Assembly: GCA_944470555.2 (NCBI GenBank)
Contig: OX104130.1
Coordinates: forward strand, 3,596,001 to 3,660,000
DNA length: 64,000 bases
Origin: Heterobilharzia americana
Lineage: Eukaryota; Platyhelminthes; Trematoda; Strigeidida; Schistosomatidae
Direction of reading: 5' to 3'
This document shows, piece after piece, positions 35,706-47,225 of this stretch; within the stretch, counting starts at the first letter, position 1; every line of letters begins with the position of its first letter. A program made the translations under genes and the position numbers. The notes under the pieces were generated by a model. That model was not told where the DNA came from, ran no database searches, and saw only the letters and a program-made list of their open reading frames with translations.

Positions 35706-36239
35706 GTTATTGTTATTATTATTATTTATACATTTTATCATCTCTTAGAATCTATCAGTTTTAAGAAAAAGATATCAATAGTACTATTGATATATCAAGT
35801 AAAGTATAAATATGTTATGGATGAATGATAATGCAATTATCGATGAGGCCAGATTGAAGTATGTGTAACATTGTTTCAACTGATGAAAGCCAATTACTTG
35901 AAAATTGAACATTCAAATTGATAAACAGCATCTTGTCTGTTTCTAATTCTATGTACAAATTGAACCTGAAGAAAATATCTAGTATTGTCTTACAGATCAT
36001 TACTTTCATTCATGTGAAGGTGTATACTAGTTATACAAGTCTCTCAGTATATGATCGGAGTGTTCATTTCCACACTTATATTAACTTATCATTTTAAGCG
36101 ATTGACTTTCAAGTAATCAGTTCCATGTGAAAAATTTTCCACATCTCCTTAGTGTTGTGTAACAAGTGGCTCTTATATTGTTGCAAACAACTATCGCATC
36201 ATTGTTTCTTGCATTCTCTTGTATATTCACGATTATTGC
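34866..36239. other. Non-coding stretch with several microsatellites
   Basis: (GT)n then (GA)n at 35363-35405, (ATT)n at 35488-35523 and (ATT)n at 35668-35727. At 34974-35030 there is a ribozyme-like arrangement (CTGAAGA ... GAAA) that does not pair convincingly. No gene recognised. Confidence 0.65.
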
Positions 36240-36370
36240 CTATGAAAGCTAGATAACTCAGTGACCTAGTAGATAATGTGCTGATGTTGAAAGCAATCGG
36301 TCCTGCATTCGAGTCTTAGTGGAAACAATACCACTCACTGGGAGGTGTAGGTACATCAAGCACTGTGCAC
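36240..36370 (+). mobile_element. Family A SINE, 3' truncated before the ribozyme
   Basis: A-box-like 'cagtgacctagtagataat', B-box-like 'gcattcgagtcttag' and the 'ccactcactgggaggtgtag' block are present. It ends at 'gtacatcaag', just where the ribozyme should begin. Confidence 0.8.
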
Positions 36371-37364
36371 TGTAGAAAATAGATAATTCAGCTGAGAAAA
36401 TCGATTGGTTTATGTTGATTAAAGTATGTCTCTTTAAATTCGAACAACCTTTCATTGGGGTTTCCGTTATTGAATTCGGTAGACAAATACCTTGCTATTA
36501 ATAGGTGGATATTTCTGCCGATCAGAAAATAATTGATTCTTTCTGATGAAATACGTGGAGATAGCATAGGCTCTGAAGTTAATACTTCGAAGTTGTGAAA
36601 AATTGAGGCAGCCCAACAAGTCGACGCAGAAATTTTAGCAAAAGTACATCAGTTCAAGTTCACATATTTTACATAAGCAAGCAAAAAGAAACTGCATATA
36701 AAACCAGTAAGTGAGTAAGCATCGTTCAGTTGTTGAAGGTAGTAACGATTAAAATAGGTCTGCGATATTGCGACCGAGATCCTCTAACACCTTAAACAAC
36801 TTAACCTAGCACTCTACTACACTTCTTCATATGGCTCAGGTTGATGGTTGTAAACTTCATAGATTGGCACGATATCTTTTCCTAGTCACCTTCAGTTATC
36901 TCCCAACCTAAATCCCCTACCTTGACACTTCGAGCTAGTCAGTGACCCGATATGAGTAACACAAATACCGCTACTCTTTGCCGTTAATTATTAAAAATGT
37001 TATTATCTTGGTCATATTATTCATTTTCCTGCATCGATTCGCTCTGACTCGATAATCATCGAGTTTTTTTCCCTTTATGGACAATCTATGAGTAAGTGGT
37101 AACCTGTTCAGTGTGAATCCGGATTCTGTCAGTTATTTAGCTGTATGCATATATACACATGAGAGAAAGAAGACCATTCTAACTCACTTGGAATGTTACT
37201 ATTTCGAGGAATCACTACTTGTTAAAGCTTTTGGCTTGACATTAGCGATTAGAAAGTTTTAATATCAAGAGATATTGTTCGAAAAAATATACAAATACTA
37301 CAGCTTTATTGCCTACTCGACTTTCAATAATAATGTTGAGATCAGGTGAAGTTTACTAGATAAG
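36371..37364. other. Non-coding stretch, no gene recognised
   Basis: No family recognised in either orientation. Confidence 0.5.
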
Positions 37365-37860
37365 AAAGGCAAGTTTATTGACGGGGTGCGTAACCTTTAT
37401 CTACTGAGATGATCTGGACACGTACTGCACATGCCGAGCCACCACCTACTTCTATGTGGCATGCTAAGAGAAGTTAGAGTATGTTGGAAAAGTGTTCAGG
37501 ATGACGAGACCAAGACGTGGCACAAGTTAGTGAAGTTTATGACTCTTGGCCTGTGGCTTTTAGGGAGGTGTAGACTGCTTGGCTGGGATCCCTGAGATGA
37601 AAGGAATCAGTGGTTGAAGACCCTTAGTGACATGGCTAAAAGTTTATCACAATGACGCAGATGTATTCGCTCTTTGACATCTTTTGTGACTTATTGCACT
37701 AATCTTCCTCTTCATATTGATTATTCTGTCATACAACTTTGTCTACTGTGATATCATTCTTATTCTATCCACCTGTTCTTCGTAAACTACTGTGGAGTAT
37801 GGCAAGTTGAGCCAATGCACTTGTATACGATGTTCGTCGTTGGTTTTGTCTGTTTGTCTT
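37365..37860 (+). mobile_element. RTE-like family 1, 3'-end copy
   Basis: Starts in 'aaaggcaagtttattgacgg', passes the decayed 'RLRWLGHVLHMPSHH'-type block, and ends in the complete tail ('tttgtctactgtgatatcat', a 'gtatggcaagttgagcca' block, 'tggttttgtctgtttgtctt'). Confidence 0.85.
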
Positions 37861-37944
37861 TTTGCTCCTTATCGAGAAACAATGCAGTTGTACACTTGTA
37901 AACTTGTTTGTTGATTACTAAGCACATATCTGTCATATATTTTC

Positions 37945-38345
37945 AAGATGATATTTATTACGGACTAACACTAGTTGGAAAAACATAGAAAAGGTGGGAG
38001 CGCTGGATAGCTGTTTCATCCTTGTATGGGACTCTTTAACAGTGTGTGCACTCATCATCCCACGAAAAACCAAGCTTGAAGTCGTGAAATGTCGTAGTGA
38101 GCATTCAACCAATGGACTGGAGTCCATCGGTCCACATTTTCGTACTTCTCTTAGTTCACGATATAGGGTAACCTCTATCCAATGTCATCGTTGAGTAACT
38201 GTCCTCACATCCGACTTGGTTGGTCCTACTGGTCACTGGTCACAGTTCATCATCATTCGATCTTCAGGAATCTCATCTCGAAGCAAGTCACTCACTAATT
38301 AACACTAGACAGTAATTCTATTCAGTGGTTTGCGATGATCGATTG
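37945..38345 (-). mobile_element. Family B hammerhead SINE, full length
   Basis: Minus-strand unit from the head ('actgtctagtgttaattagt' region near 38310) to the 3' block near 37950. The ribozyme core reads TTAAAGA and is inactive. GAAA and the helix III ACA..TAT partner remain. Short frames on both strands here are by-products. Confidence 0.8.
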
Positions 38346-38639
38346 TGGTATTGATAATCATGACAAGACATGTAAGCGAACAATATTGTTTTCAGTTAGA
38401 TCAATCTGACCAAGCTTCACTTTAATATACATAACTTTCAACATATTTGTAAAATATCAACCAAAGTAATTTGTGGGACAATGACAACAAAGAATACGGA
38501 TTATAAAATAAATAATAAGACTGTTCAGAATGACACAACAATCAAAAAGGTGTTCAAACAGATAGGCAGACAAAGTAGATCAAAGATGGAAAAACATAAC
38601 AGGATAATGAGGTTGTATGATACTGGAGAATGAAGGCGG
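38346..38639. other. Non-coding spacer
   Basis: Nothing recognised. Confidence 0.5.
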
Positions 38640-39015
38640 TGAGTAAATAGGACTTATACTAGGTGATGATTGAAGGTGAAATGAAAATTTGAAATACGGC
38701 CGGTTCGAACCAGAAACCACCAGGTTTCCAGTCCGATACTCTGCCAACTGAACTACGAGGTGTAACTGCTGACCAGATTCTTATTTCACTTTAGTCTCCA
38801 TGTGTTTTTGTCGAATATCATGTTAATTCATGATGCCTTACTACCGCCTAGTCGTATTCACACTGGCTGCTCAGTTGGTAGAGCATCAGGTCGGAAACCA
38901 TGGTTGTCTCTGGTTCGAATCCTGCCGTGGTCCAAATTTTCATTTCACCTTCAATCATCACCTAGTATAAATACTAGTCTGACAAACCACGGCTGCTATC
39001 TCAGGTAGTCAAATG
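38640..39015. mobile_element. Family C SINE inverted pair
   Basis: A minus copy (38655-38800) and a plus copy (38850-39010). The plus copy has 'ctcagttggtagagcatcag' and 'ctggttcgaatcctgccgtg'. Its sequence is almost the same as the plus copy at 34130-34260. Confidence 0.85.
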
Positions 39016-40764
39016 AAAATTAATAAATAAGAGTTGAACGTGAATATGGTAGTGATGTGAAAGAGGGTGACAAAATAAAATATAAAAAGGAGAAGTACAT
39101 TTTAAAATTCATAAGTAAGGTCATTCATTGCGTTCTCGCTAGCTAATGCAAGGATAAAGGCTGTACAAATTTCTCCTGGATACAGAGCTTTGGATTATTT
39201 ATTCGAATTCCTATAGTCTCAGTTATACGTAAAAGGTGGATTTGAACTCCATCGTAAAGGTTCGGTAGTATGTGGTAAATCACTTTGAACAGTTTTTTTC
39301 GTCTTATCTACTCTGTGATCAGTATCAATTAGATGTGACAAAATAAGGCTTCTTATAGATATAATCCATCGTTTAACCAGTCACAGAGGTAGGTGTTCGG
39401 TAATACGTTGGTTAATTTGCCTAGTCGTACGCCCGATATACCTGTCTCTCTCCAGACGAGTAATTAAACTGGTAAAAATACACACGGAAGCGACGAAACT
39501 AGATAATTTGTCCTTCGTTTGACATGAAGCAAATCATTGATTCAGAAACGATAAACAGGGATTAGCTGCATAAAAAGTCCTTTTAACAGTTATCGACAGT
39601 CAGTGGCTTTATGAATAGAGGTTTCTTTCGAACGGTCGCGCTATTTCAGATCTTTTCATCTCTTTATTCATATGTTTTTTTTAAAATAAAATTATGTGGA
39701 TAATCTATTTCCATTAATGGATTCAAAATCACTCCAACTCACTCTGTAGAGAGTCATCTGAGCAGATTTTCCTTGCTTTGACTGTCAAGCATTTAACTAA
39801 ATTTCTTTTGTATCGTATAGGAGTAAAACTAAGAAACTGTGTGTGTGTGTGTGTATGTATGTATTGACATGCAGATTTGTTTTCTTCTGTACACGTTTCT
39901 ATGATGTGATCCATTTCTTCGTTTACTGAATAGAATATCAAGTAAATTTCGCCTACTGTCTTGGTCTTTTTTTACAATCCGTATTCCCTGTTGTCGTTGA
40001 AAGTTGATGTATATTAGAGTGAAACTTGATGAGATTTAATTGAAAACAATATTGTTCACATTTATATAAAATTTTTCATAATGGGTATTGATAATCATCA
40101 CCCAGAAACAATACTAGCCTGCTAAACACTATGGTAGTTAAAAAGAGATAATCAATTTCCCAATTATTAGTTGAAACATCATTGGAATAATACTTACCAC
40201 CAAATGTAATAGAGGTGTGTGTGTGTGTACCTTATGCATCAGCAGTACAAACATGTCTCGATGACTACTTACCTTTCTTTATCTATAATGATAAGAAAGT
40301 CAAAAGAAACACATTATGTTGTTGAATAAAAATCCACAGTTCTTTGTATACTTTAAATCAGTCACACTGTTCAGAAATGTCATTAATGATGATATCGCCT
40401 GAATGATAAATTATGCTAAGATGTTACATTTCTTAGCGCGGTAATGAGTTAAGTTCATACAATAGGATGAATAATAAGTAAATAATTACGAAAAACGTGT
40501 ATTCATATAGAGTATCTTTCAAATCCTTTAGATATTTGGCGCCGAAAAAAACAACAACTAGTCATTGTATTATACAATACACTTTTGTTTGTTATTGATT
40601 ATTATTATCATTACTCAGAAATAGTTAATTTCATATTATTCTCTACGAAATATTCTCTAACACTATACTATAATGGATTATCAGTTGAACTGTGATTGAC
40701 CTCTTATGGTTACAACAAAGTTAAAAACTGAGATTATTTTTCAAAATAAATTGATTCCCTTTAA
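39016..40764. other. Non-coding stretch, no gene recognised
   Basis: A (GT)n/(GTAT)n run lies near 39839-39864 and a family C tail remnant at 40085-40140. The 70-codon minus frame across the GT run is not supported. Confidence 0.55.
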
Positions 40765-40970
40765 AAATCATTTTAAGTTGGTATTCATTATCGACTGACA
40801 TCAGGTGGAAGAACATTGGAAAACTGTTTCGTCCTAGTGGGGAGTCCCTCACCAATGACCTCTCACCGGGGATCCAACTCAGGATCTTCAGGTTCCGTGG
40901 CCAGCACACTGTCAGTCCACGACCATCACCCAATGTCATCATTGAGCATTTGTTCTCATGTCCACCAAAG
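40765..40970 (-). mobile_element. Family B SINE, internally deleted
   Basis: The 3' block and ribozyme remnant (gtttcgtcctag on plus) are followed by a collapsed tRNA-like part, then the 'acccaatgtcatcattgagc' head block. Confidence 0.75.
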
Positions 40971-41119
40971 CTAGAGCAATAATACATTTTGCAGAATACT
41001 ATGATTCATACACCATATTTCACCGCCTTCTTTTCAACGGTGTGTGTACATCCTTAAAGTCATTCGATATATACATAGAACAATCCAATCTACATAAAAT
41101 CAACACTTATCACGAGGAT

Positions 41120-41275
41120 GATAATCCCTGGCATTTAAAGCGATAGGTACTGCGTTCGAGTCTCAGGGAGGATAACATCACTCACTGAGGTGCAGGTACC
41201 TCCAACTGACAAGTCATTAGTGAAACAAAGCGCCTATTCTGGATTCCATTGCTAGTTACCAAAATGAATACAACA
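41120..41275 (+). mobile_element. Family A SINE (decayed ribozyme)
   Basis: B-box-like 'gcgttcgagtctcag', 'catcactcactgaggtgcag', then 'ctgacaagtcattag' where the ribozyme core should be. It ends 'tctggattccattgctag'. The core is disrupted. Confidence 0.8.
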
Positions 41276-41544
41276 TCATAAATATTCGGCAGTATCGAAC
41301 ATTCACATAAGACCTCATCTTCCAGCAGAGGTCGAGAAATTCGACCCTGTATAGTAACGGAAATTACAAGCATCAAACAACAGGATGATAATCCATTGAT
41401 GGGAGATACTAGTGAAGGAATTGATACAGATTAGGGAAGTTCAAAGGAAATAATCAATGATTGCCAAAATCGAAGTTACCTTATGTCTGTATAGTCAGAA
41501 TATCATCTTGCTTTATGTGTTATGTTACTATCCGTTCATTGTAT
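41276..41544. other. Non-coding spacer
   Basis: Nothing recognised. Confidence 0.5.
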
Positions 41545-41865
41545 TGACACTGCCTGTTCAGTCAGAACTTCTCATCTCAATCCAAATTTACCCCAATTAA
41601 AGAGATGGGAAGGGCAGCATATTGATGATCACTTCTGACTATCTTGAGATAATTGTGATTTAGTAACTTTATGAATGGATACTAGCACATCATAAATTTA
41701 AATTTCAGTCGGACAAAACCCTTGATGATTGGAGTGAAACTAAGATGTGATCATCTAGCAGCTAGGTCTCGTAGCTCAGTTGGTAGGCAAAGCACTGGTT
41801 CGAGTTTTGTTGTCCCCTAAATTTTCATTTCACCTTCAGTTATCATCGAGTATCAAGAAGATAAT
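41545..41865 (+). mobile_element. Family C composite copy
   Basis: Linker ('tcagaacttctcatctcaat'), then the 'acaaaacccttgatgattgg' block, a tRNA-like A box (gtagctcagttggtaggc) with a shortened spacer to 'ctggttcgag', and the family C tail. Confidence 0.75.
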
Positions 41866-42059
41866 AAATGAAACAATGCTAATTTATTAGGATTGACAGA
41901 AGCAGTTGCCATCAGAATAATTAAACCGAACTTGTTCATCCAAAAAGAGACAGTTGTTAGCCTTCAACTTCTATGGTAGCCATTGACTAGCTTTGTCACT
42001 GAGTATACCTCTTCCAAAGTTTTTGTAATTTCATCCCATTTTAGTTTGGCGTCTTCCAT

Positions 42060-42615
42060 AGCACTGAACTTCATCTTATAATTGCTTATTCTCTCATACA
42101 ACTTTGTCTACTTTGATATGAGTGTCTTTTTCATTCGTATACTACTATAAAGTGTGACAGGTTCAAGCGATGTGCTTGTGTGCTACTTTCTGCATTGATT
42201 TAGTCTGTCTGTATGCCTGAGGTTTTGAACCCCCATTCACTTGGATATGTACTGTGCATACCCCACCCACCGCCTACCTCAACGTCCGATGCTACGGGAA
42301 GCGGAGTTAAATTGGAAAAGGGTTCAGGATAGTGTGACAAAAACTTGAGACCAGTCTATGAAGTCTCTGGCTCTTGGTCTAACCCGTGTAAGGAGATGCA
42401 GACTACCTGGCTATGGTCCCTGAAATGAAAGAAATTGATGGTTGTTAACTCTTGATGACATCAGCAAAAATCGGTCGTAATGGCACAGATCTATTCACTG
42501 CTTGGAATTTGTTTTTTTCGATCCTCTTATTCTCTGTATACTACTGTGAATTGTGACCACTTGAAGTAATGGACTTGTATACAAGGTTCCACGCTGATTT
42601 TATGTGTCTTACATA
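42060..42615 (+). mobile_element. RTE-like family 1, tail fragment followed by a second 3'-end copy
   Basis: A tail-only fragment (42060-42210; 'tcatacaactttgtctactt' through 'gcattgatttagtctgtctg') abuts a second copy (42215-42615) with the C-terminal coding remnant and its own tail. Both lie in the same orientation as, and immediately upstream of, the PMCA exon at 42736, inside the preceding intron. Confidence 0.8.
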
Positions 42616-42735
42616 TATTGGGACTGTAAATAATCGTGTGATTGATTTATATTCATCACCTTGTTGATTGTTTTTCCTTGTTTTATTCTCTACTGATCTG
42701 ACTTAAGTTTATTTTATTCATTTTTACCCCTTCAG

Positions 42736-42983
42736 ATGGTCAAGCGCCTACATTCGATGAATCTGAGGGACAAGCTGGTTGGATCGAAGGCCTGGCTATA
42801 TTGATTGCTGTTTTTGTTGTTGTCTTTGTCGTGGCATTAAATGATTGGCAAAAAGAACGACAATTTCGTGGACTACAAAATAAAATTGAATCAGAGCATA
42901 CATTTTTTGTAATACGTAAAGGTGAAACAAGACAAATTAGCGTAAAGAGATTGTTGTCGGTGATGTATGTCAAGTGAAATATG
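42736..42983 (+). CDS. PMCA: Plasma-membrane Ca2+ ATPase (PMCA), exon: second TM helix and start of actuator domain (frameshifted)
   Basis: PMCA is a P-type ATPase that exports Ca2+ across the plasma membrane at the cost of ATP. The exon starts after a pyrimidine tract and AG at 42734-42735 and ends before GTAAGT at 42984. After two bases completing a codon, it reads GQAPTFDESEGQAGWIEG, a hydrophobic helix (LAILIAVFVVVFVVAL), then NDWQKERQFRGLQNKIE. GWIEG plus NDW(Q/S)KE(R/K)QFRGLQ is diagnostic of PMCA. The frame holds to Ile-Ser-Val near 42944. There one base is missing (AA for a Lys codon at 42945-42946); past it the family pattern resumes in another frame (EIVVGDVCQVKY). As written, the frame ends at a TGA at 42975-42977. 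The expected exon length with the missing base is 249, which matches the intron phases. Sequencing error in an A run, a null allele or a pseudogene are all possible. Intact splice sites and an intact next exon favour an error. Confidence 0.93.
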
Positions 42984-43169
42984 GTAAGTGAAATGTTAAT
43001 CCCCATCTGCTGCCACACTGTCTTCCTACAAATTGTATACACTTTATACGCGTTAATGACACTTTTACCTGTTAGTCCTTGACGAGAATGTGAATGTGTT
43101 CCGTTGAGAAGCCCTTAGAGCTTCTAGCATTTCAATAACTTTTTAGTAGTTATTTCTCAATCGATGATT

Positions 43170-43350
43170 GGATGTACTTTGAGTGGTAATTTGCTGGCTG
43201 TGGAGCCCGAAGGTCCTGGGTTCGATCCCCGGGGAAGCCGTAGGTGCTCATTGCTGAGGAGTCCTATACTAGGACGAAACAGCTGCCCAGTGCTCCCGTG
43301 TTTTCAATGGTTCTCCTCCATGATGAATACCAACTTGGAATCCTAAACTG
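43170..43350 (+). mobile_element. Family B hammerhead SINE
   Basis: tRNA-like part with B box GGTTCGATCCC near 43220, then a ribozyme with CTGAGGA and GAAA intact. The triplet reads GCC instead of GTC, so cleavage is not expected. The 60-codon frame at 43164-43346 is a by-product. Confidence 0.85.
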
Positions 43351-43599
43351 CTGTAAATAATTCGTTATTTGTTATTTCTCTCCGTCAAATAAGAACTTTT
43401 GACCTTTCTGCATTGTATGTGAATTTTATTTTATGCGTAAACATACTTAAGTATATGACATCTATTTGATGAATAGTTTAATAGGTACTACCGCTAAATG
43501 TTTACAAAATAAGAGACTGTGAATAGTTTAATGAGGATTGTAAACACCATCGTACCACTAGTATATACACCAAATTTGATTTTCAGTATAACTAAAAAC
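43351..43599. other. Intron spacer
   Basis: Nothing recognised. Confidence 0.5.
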
Positions 43600-44305
43600 A
43601 ATCTTGTATTGATAGTGAGTGATGATTGAAGATGAAATGTAATTTTGGACCGCATCTGGCTTCGAACCAGCGACCACCGATTTACCGGCCCTGAGCTCTA
43701 CCAACTCAGCTACGAGGTCCAACTGCTGGTTGACTAGATTTTTATTTCACTTCAATCACCAAGGGTTTTGCCCGACTCCCATGTGAATTCGTAACGCGTT
43801 ACTATCGCTTGGTCGTATTCACACTGGCTACTCAGCAGTCCGGCCTCGTAGCTCACTTGGTGGTAGAGCACCTGGTCGGAAACCCATGATCACGGTTTCA
43901 AATCCTACCGTGGTCCAAATTTTCATTTCACCTTCAATCATCACCCAATATCAATACTAGTCTACTAAACCACGGTTACCCAAACAGCTAAAATAATAAC
44001 CAATATGGTGCTCATCCCACCTCTTTTATTCAGTTAGATTTGGATTGGGGTGAGAAGTCCTGACTGGGAGGCTAGTGTGAATATGATCAAGCGACAGTAA
44101 CGCGTCACGAATTCACATGGGAGTCGGATAAAACCCTTGGTGATTGAAGTGAAATAAAAATCTGATCAGCCAGCAGTCAGACCTCATAGCTCAGTCTGTA
44201 AAGCACCAGGCCGGAAAGTTGGTGGTTCCTGGTTCGAATCCAGCTGTAGTTCAAATTCCTATTTCACCTTCAATCATCACCTAGTATAAAAACTACCTAT
44301 CTATA
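43600..44305. mobile_element. Family C composite: minus, plus, plus copies with linker
   Basis: Minus copy (43600-43760), plus copy (43840-43990) and a second plus copy (44160-44305). The linker at 44010-44120 contains 'gaggctagtgtgaatatgat' and 'agtaacgcgtcacgaattc'. The layout is the same as 33900-34550, with small differences, indicating duplication of a composite unit. Confidence 0.85.
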
Positions 44306-44639
44306 AATGGAATGTTCTAAGTTGTAGTTGTTTGAACTACATTTTCGCATAGTTACTGTAGTCGAATTCCATCCAATGGCGTTGTTTAATGTTCTTCAGT
44401 GTTTATTAGCTAAGCGATAGATTTCACTTTTTAACGAAAATATGCATAAATCTGCACAGTTGTAACTTCGTCCAAACAGTGGATTCCAGGTTCGAGTTCT
44501 GTTCAAACCCGCTACTTCAGCCTTGGTAACCGGTTAGATCACAACCTATTACATCTCATTGTTTAATAGATCGACTAAGAATTTTATAATTCAATCGCTG
44601 GTTTGTTGGAAATAGATTGATTTTAAGGGGTAAGGTTCA
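44306..44639. other. Intron spacer
   Basis: Nothing recognised. Confidence 0.5.
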
Positions 44640-44945
44640 TCCATGAACCAATGAGCATACACGACCCCTCCCTCGAGGTCTCGTGGTGAGTGTTTTACCT
44701 TCACCATTTAGCCACTGAATGTAGAAATTCAATAATCCATTATTTCTTTCCTCTGTCATTTCACGATATACTGCAACCATCGTCCAGTGTAATCGGTTGG
44801 CATCCATCTCATTCCGACTTGATTGACCTCCCTGAGTGATGAATTGTCACTAGGACCTCGAGAAATTTATCTCGAAGCAAGTCACTTGTAAGTGCTAGAC
44901 TGTTGATGCTTCAATTGGTGGTTTGTAGGGGTTTGTTGAGTATGT
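44640..44945 (-). mobile_element. Family B SINE, head and tRNA-like part only
   Basis: The minus-strand head ('gcaagtcacttgtaagtgct' on plus, near 44877) and the 'gatatactgcaaccatcgtc' block are kept, with a decayed tRNA-like part at 44640-44720. The ribozyme and 3' end are missing. Confidence 0.75.
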
Positions 44946-45394
44946 AGGTATTGAAAAGAGACATTTGTTTACCGATGCAAATTTATGACAAGCAATAAAT
45001 GTGATTAAATCAGGGTTTATTGAATTCATAAATTTCACTAGGATTCATAAGATTTTACTCCACATACATGCATGAATTTATGTGTGCTGTTATGTAATAA
45101 AGGGAACGGACACACACACACACACAGCATACATGCATACACTACTAAGACATTGAATTAAGTAGGTTGGGCGGGGGGAGGGGGTTAGCAAACTGAATGA
45201 GAAGACTACGAGTGAATAACATCATTTCGGACCGAACAGTTAGTTGTCAACTAGATAGGTTGGTGGCAATGCACAACTAAACATAGGGTATTGAACCTCA
45301 CAGTTTACTGGGATCATTGTTAAACAATTGCACAGATAATTTTATCACTTACTCTACCCGAATTTCAAATACAGTAGTACTGAACAGTATATGT
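44946..45394. other. Intron spacer with a short (CA)n run
   Basis: (CA)n at about 45110-45126. No gene. Confidence 0.6.
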
Positions 45395-45502
45395 TTAAGA
45401 TATTATTCATCAAGGATTGTGGGAACCTGAGACCACTGGACAGGTTTTTCGTCGAGGTATAGGGACTCCTTAGCAGCACGTTCCCACGAAGCGTACCCAA
45501 CC
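45395..45502 (-). mobile_element. Family B SINE, 3' fragment with ribozyme remnant
   Basis: Minus strand: the ribozyme region keeps GAAA, the GTC triplet and a CAGTGG helix I strand, but the core reads CTAAGGA (G5 to A), the same change as the copy at 28697. An RTE-like copy abuts it. Confidence 0.75.
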
Positions 45503-45504
45503 AC

Positions 45505-46010
45505 TGATTCATTATCTTAGACACCGCAGTCAGGTAGTCTACACCTACCTACATACACGACTAAGACCGACGACCAGAGACTTCATGCACCAATCCCACA
45601 TTTTGATCCGTCCACTCTGAACCCTTTTCCAACCTAATCATGACATAAGTAGTGTATGTTTAAGCCATCTCAGTCGTTGAGGGTTCACAACCCCATCAAT
45701 CGACTTGCCTGCCTTTTCTAGTACTCTTTCCCTGACCTCAACGCTGTTCACACGGCGATAACAGCATACGCGAGCAATCCTACGAAGACATATATAATCG
45801 AAAACCTGTAACCGCTTCTTGTCATTCGCTTTTAATGGGCATGTCTCACAGCAGTATCGCGGGATAGAACGCACTAGAATGAGGTATCTTCATCCTTTAA
45901 AAGGTAGTCGGATATCTCGACGACACCGAAAATGACCTATGTCAGAGAATGCCAAATGAGCTTTCGGTATCCGAGCTGAGATTGCGTTAGCAACCAGTAT
46001 ATTCGGGCTG
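45505..46010 (-). pseudogene. RTE-like family 1, 3' half of ORF2 (minus)
   Basis: Reading from 46010 down: an ANAISARIPKAHLAF-like block (family form ADEISARIQKARLAF), then RRDIRLPFKG. After a frameshift come VRSIPRYCCETCPL, LQVFDYICLRRIARVCC and LRWLKHTLLMS. This is the best preserved post-RT region of family 1 in the window. The RT palm and endonuclease are absent. Confidence 0.88.
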
Positions 46011-47074
46011 ATGCAAGTCTCCAAGTGAAGTGTCCACAAATTCCAGCACTTCACTTTTGCAATCTTCATCGACAAATGTCTTTCGGTAACAGCTTTCTGC
46101 AAAGTCATATTCTCTTTTTCAGTGAAGTACCACAAAGGTAACAAACAGATTTAAGGTTAACCATTTGGTCAGAGGACTTGAATATATTCATCTATAGTTC
46201 TGTGCACCCTCATTTTTGAATACATAAAAAACCGATTACTCCTATCATTTCCAAAATAACTGCTTACTTTTATCAGTAGTAGGCATAAAATCAAACTGGT
46301 GCGTTTCTGGTGTTTAAATTTTCCTTATCAAGAGACGTCATAACACTTACCGCTTCATTGTTGAAATGAGAGTCATCGATATTGATATGTGGTATTCTCG
46401 CACTGCACACTTCATCTGTCAACCGTGAAAGCAAGAAACTTTACTGCTAAACTGTAAGATTTGTATTTTGTCGATATAGAAATGTTCTTCCTTACTGTGA
46501 GGGCAGTTGAAAATATCCTACTGCTCACATTCTCGAAGATCATGTCATCTTGAGGTATCTCAAAAAGAAATTGTATTATGAATAGCGGTGCTCAACCGTG
46601 CAGAGCTCAATGGACAACTGTTGGCGTTCATTGAACATGGCCTTTTGGGAAGTTAGCGATTTAAGTTTGTTCATCTTGAATCCAGCTGTAAAATCGTACT
46701 AATGAAACAGGTAAAACACAGGGCACAGGGACTTGTGTGCTATTTTCAGGCGGACCTTTCTTAACCCTAATTTCCCTTAGGGAAGACAACACTGGTGCAT
46801 CTGGTTATCTGCACAAGGCACCTTACTACTTTAGCATCTCATTCCACTCAGCAATAAAACGGAAGATTATCAGCATTATTCAGACAATCCTGGAAACCAT
46901 TACTTGATGAATAGAGATTTCATTTTTGCACGGTCCTCTATAACACTGGTTGCCTTACTTAATTCATATTCTCAACCATTAGAGATCAGAGTATGAAGAT
47001 AACTTTATATAGGAGCTTGTTTAGACAAATTTTCATCACAGATATCATAGATTGAAGAAGTGGATTATTATGTA
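46011..47074. other. Intron stretch, no gene recognised
   Basis: No repeat family recognised. The minus frame at 45890-46144 extends upstream of the RTE-like block into unrelated sequence. Confidence 0.5.
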
Positions 47075-47225
47075 GTGTGGTTGGTGACTAGGAGTTAAAT
47101 CCAGGACGCACGTTTCGTCCTGTTTGGGACTCGTCAGCTGGATGTACCTGGAAATCGGCGTTTTTTTTTCACTGGACTTGAACTCGTTGCTTAAAACACC
47201 AACCAGTTATCCACCAAGTCATTGG
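47075..47225 (-). mobile_element. Family A hammerhead SINE with intact ribozyme
   Basis: Minus strand: A-box-like 'gacttggtggataactggtt', B-box-like 'gagttcaagtccagtg', an A9 insert in the 'aacaacatcactcactg' region, then the ribozyme, ending at the 'cctagtcaccaac' 3' end. Confidence 0.85.
47094..47150 (-). ncRNA. Hammerhead ribozyme, type I, family A (fully intact core)
   Basis: Minus strand: CTGACGA (47137-47131), helix II GTCC (47130-47127) with GGAC (47120-47117) and a 6-base loop, then GAAA (47116-47113). Helix III is ACG with CGT and a TG loop, and the GTC triplet is 47107-47105. Predicted cleavage is between 47105 and 47104. Helix I pairs ATCCAG (47143-47138) with CTGGAT (47104-47099), six pairs. 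All conserved core bases are present. The helix III length is that of the schistosome and Penelope-type ribozymes. It lies in the antisense direction within the PMCA intron. Confidence 0.88.

Noticed and set aside
42740..43042. 100-codon minus-strand frame over the PMCA exon
   Set aside because: Antisense shadow of a conserved PMCA exon.
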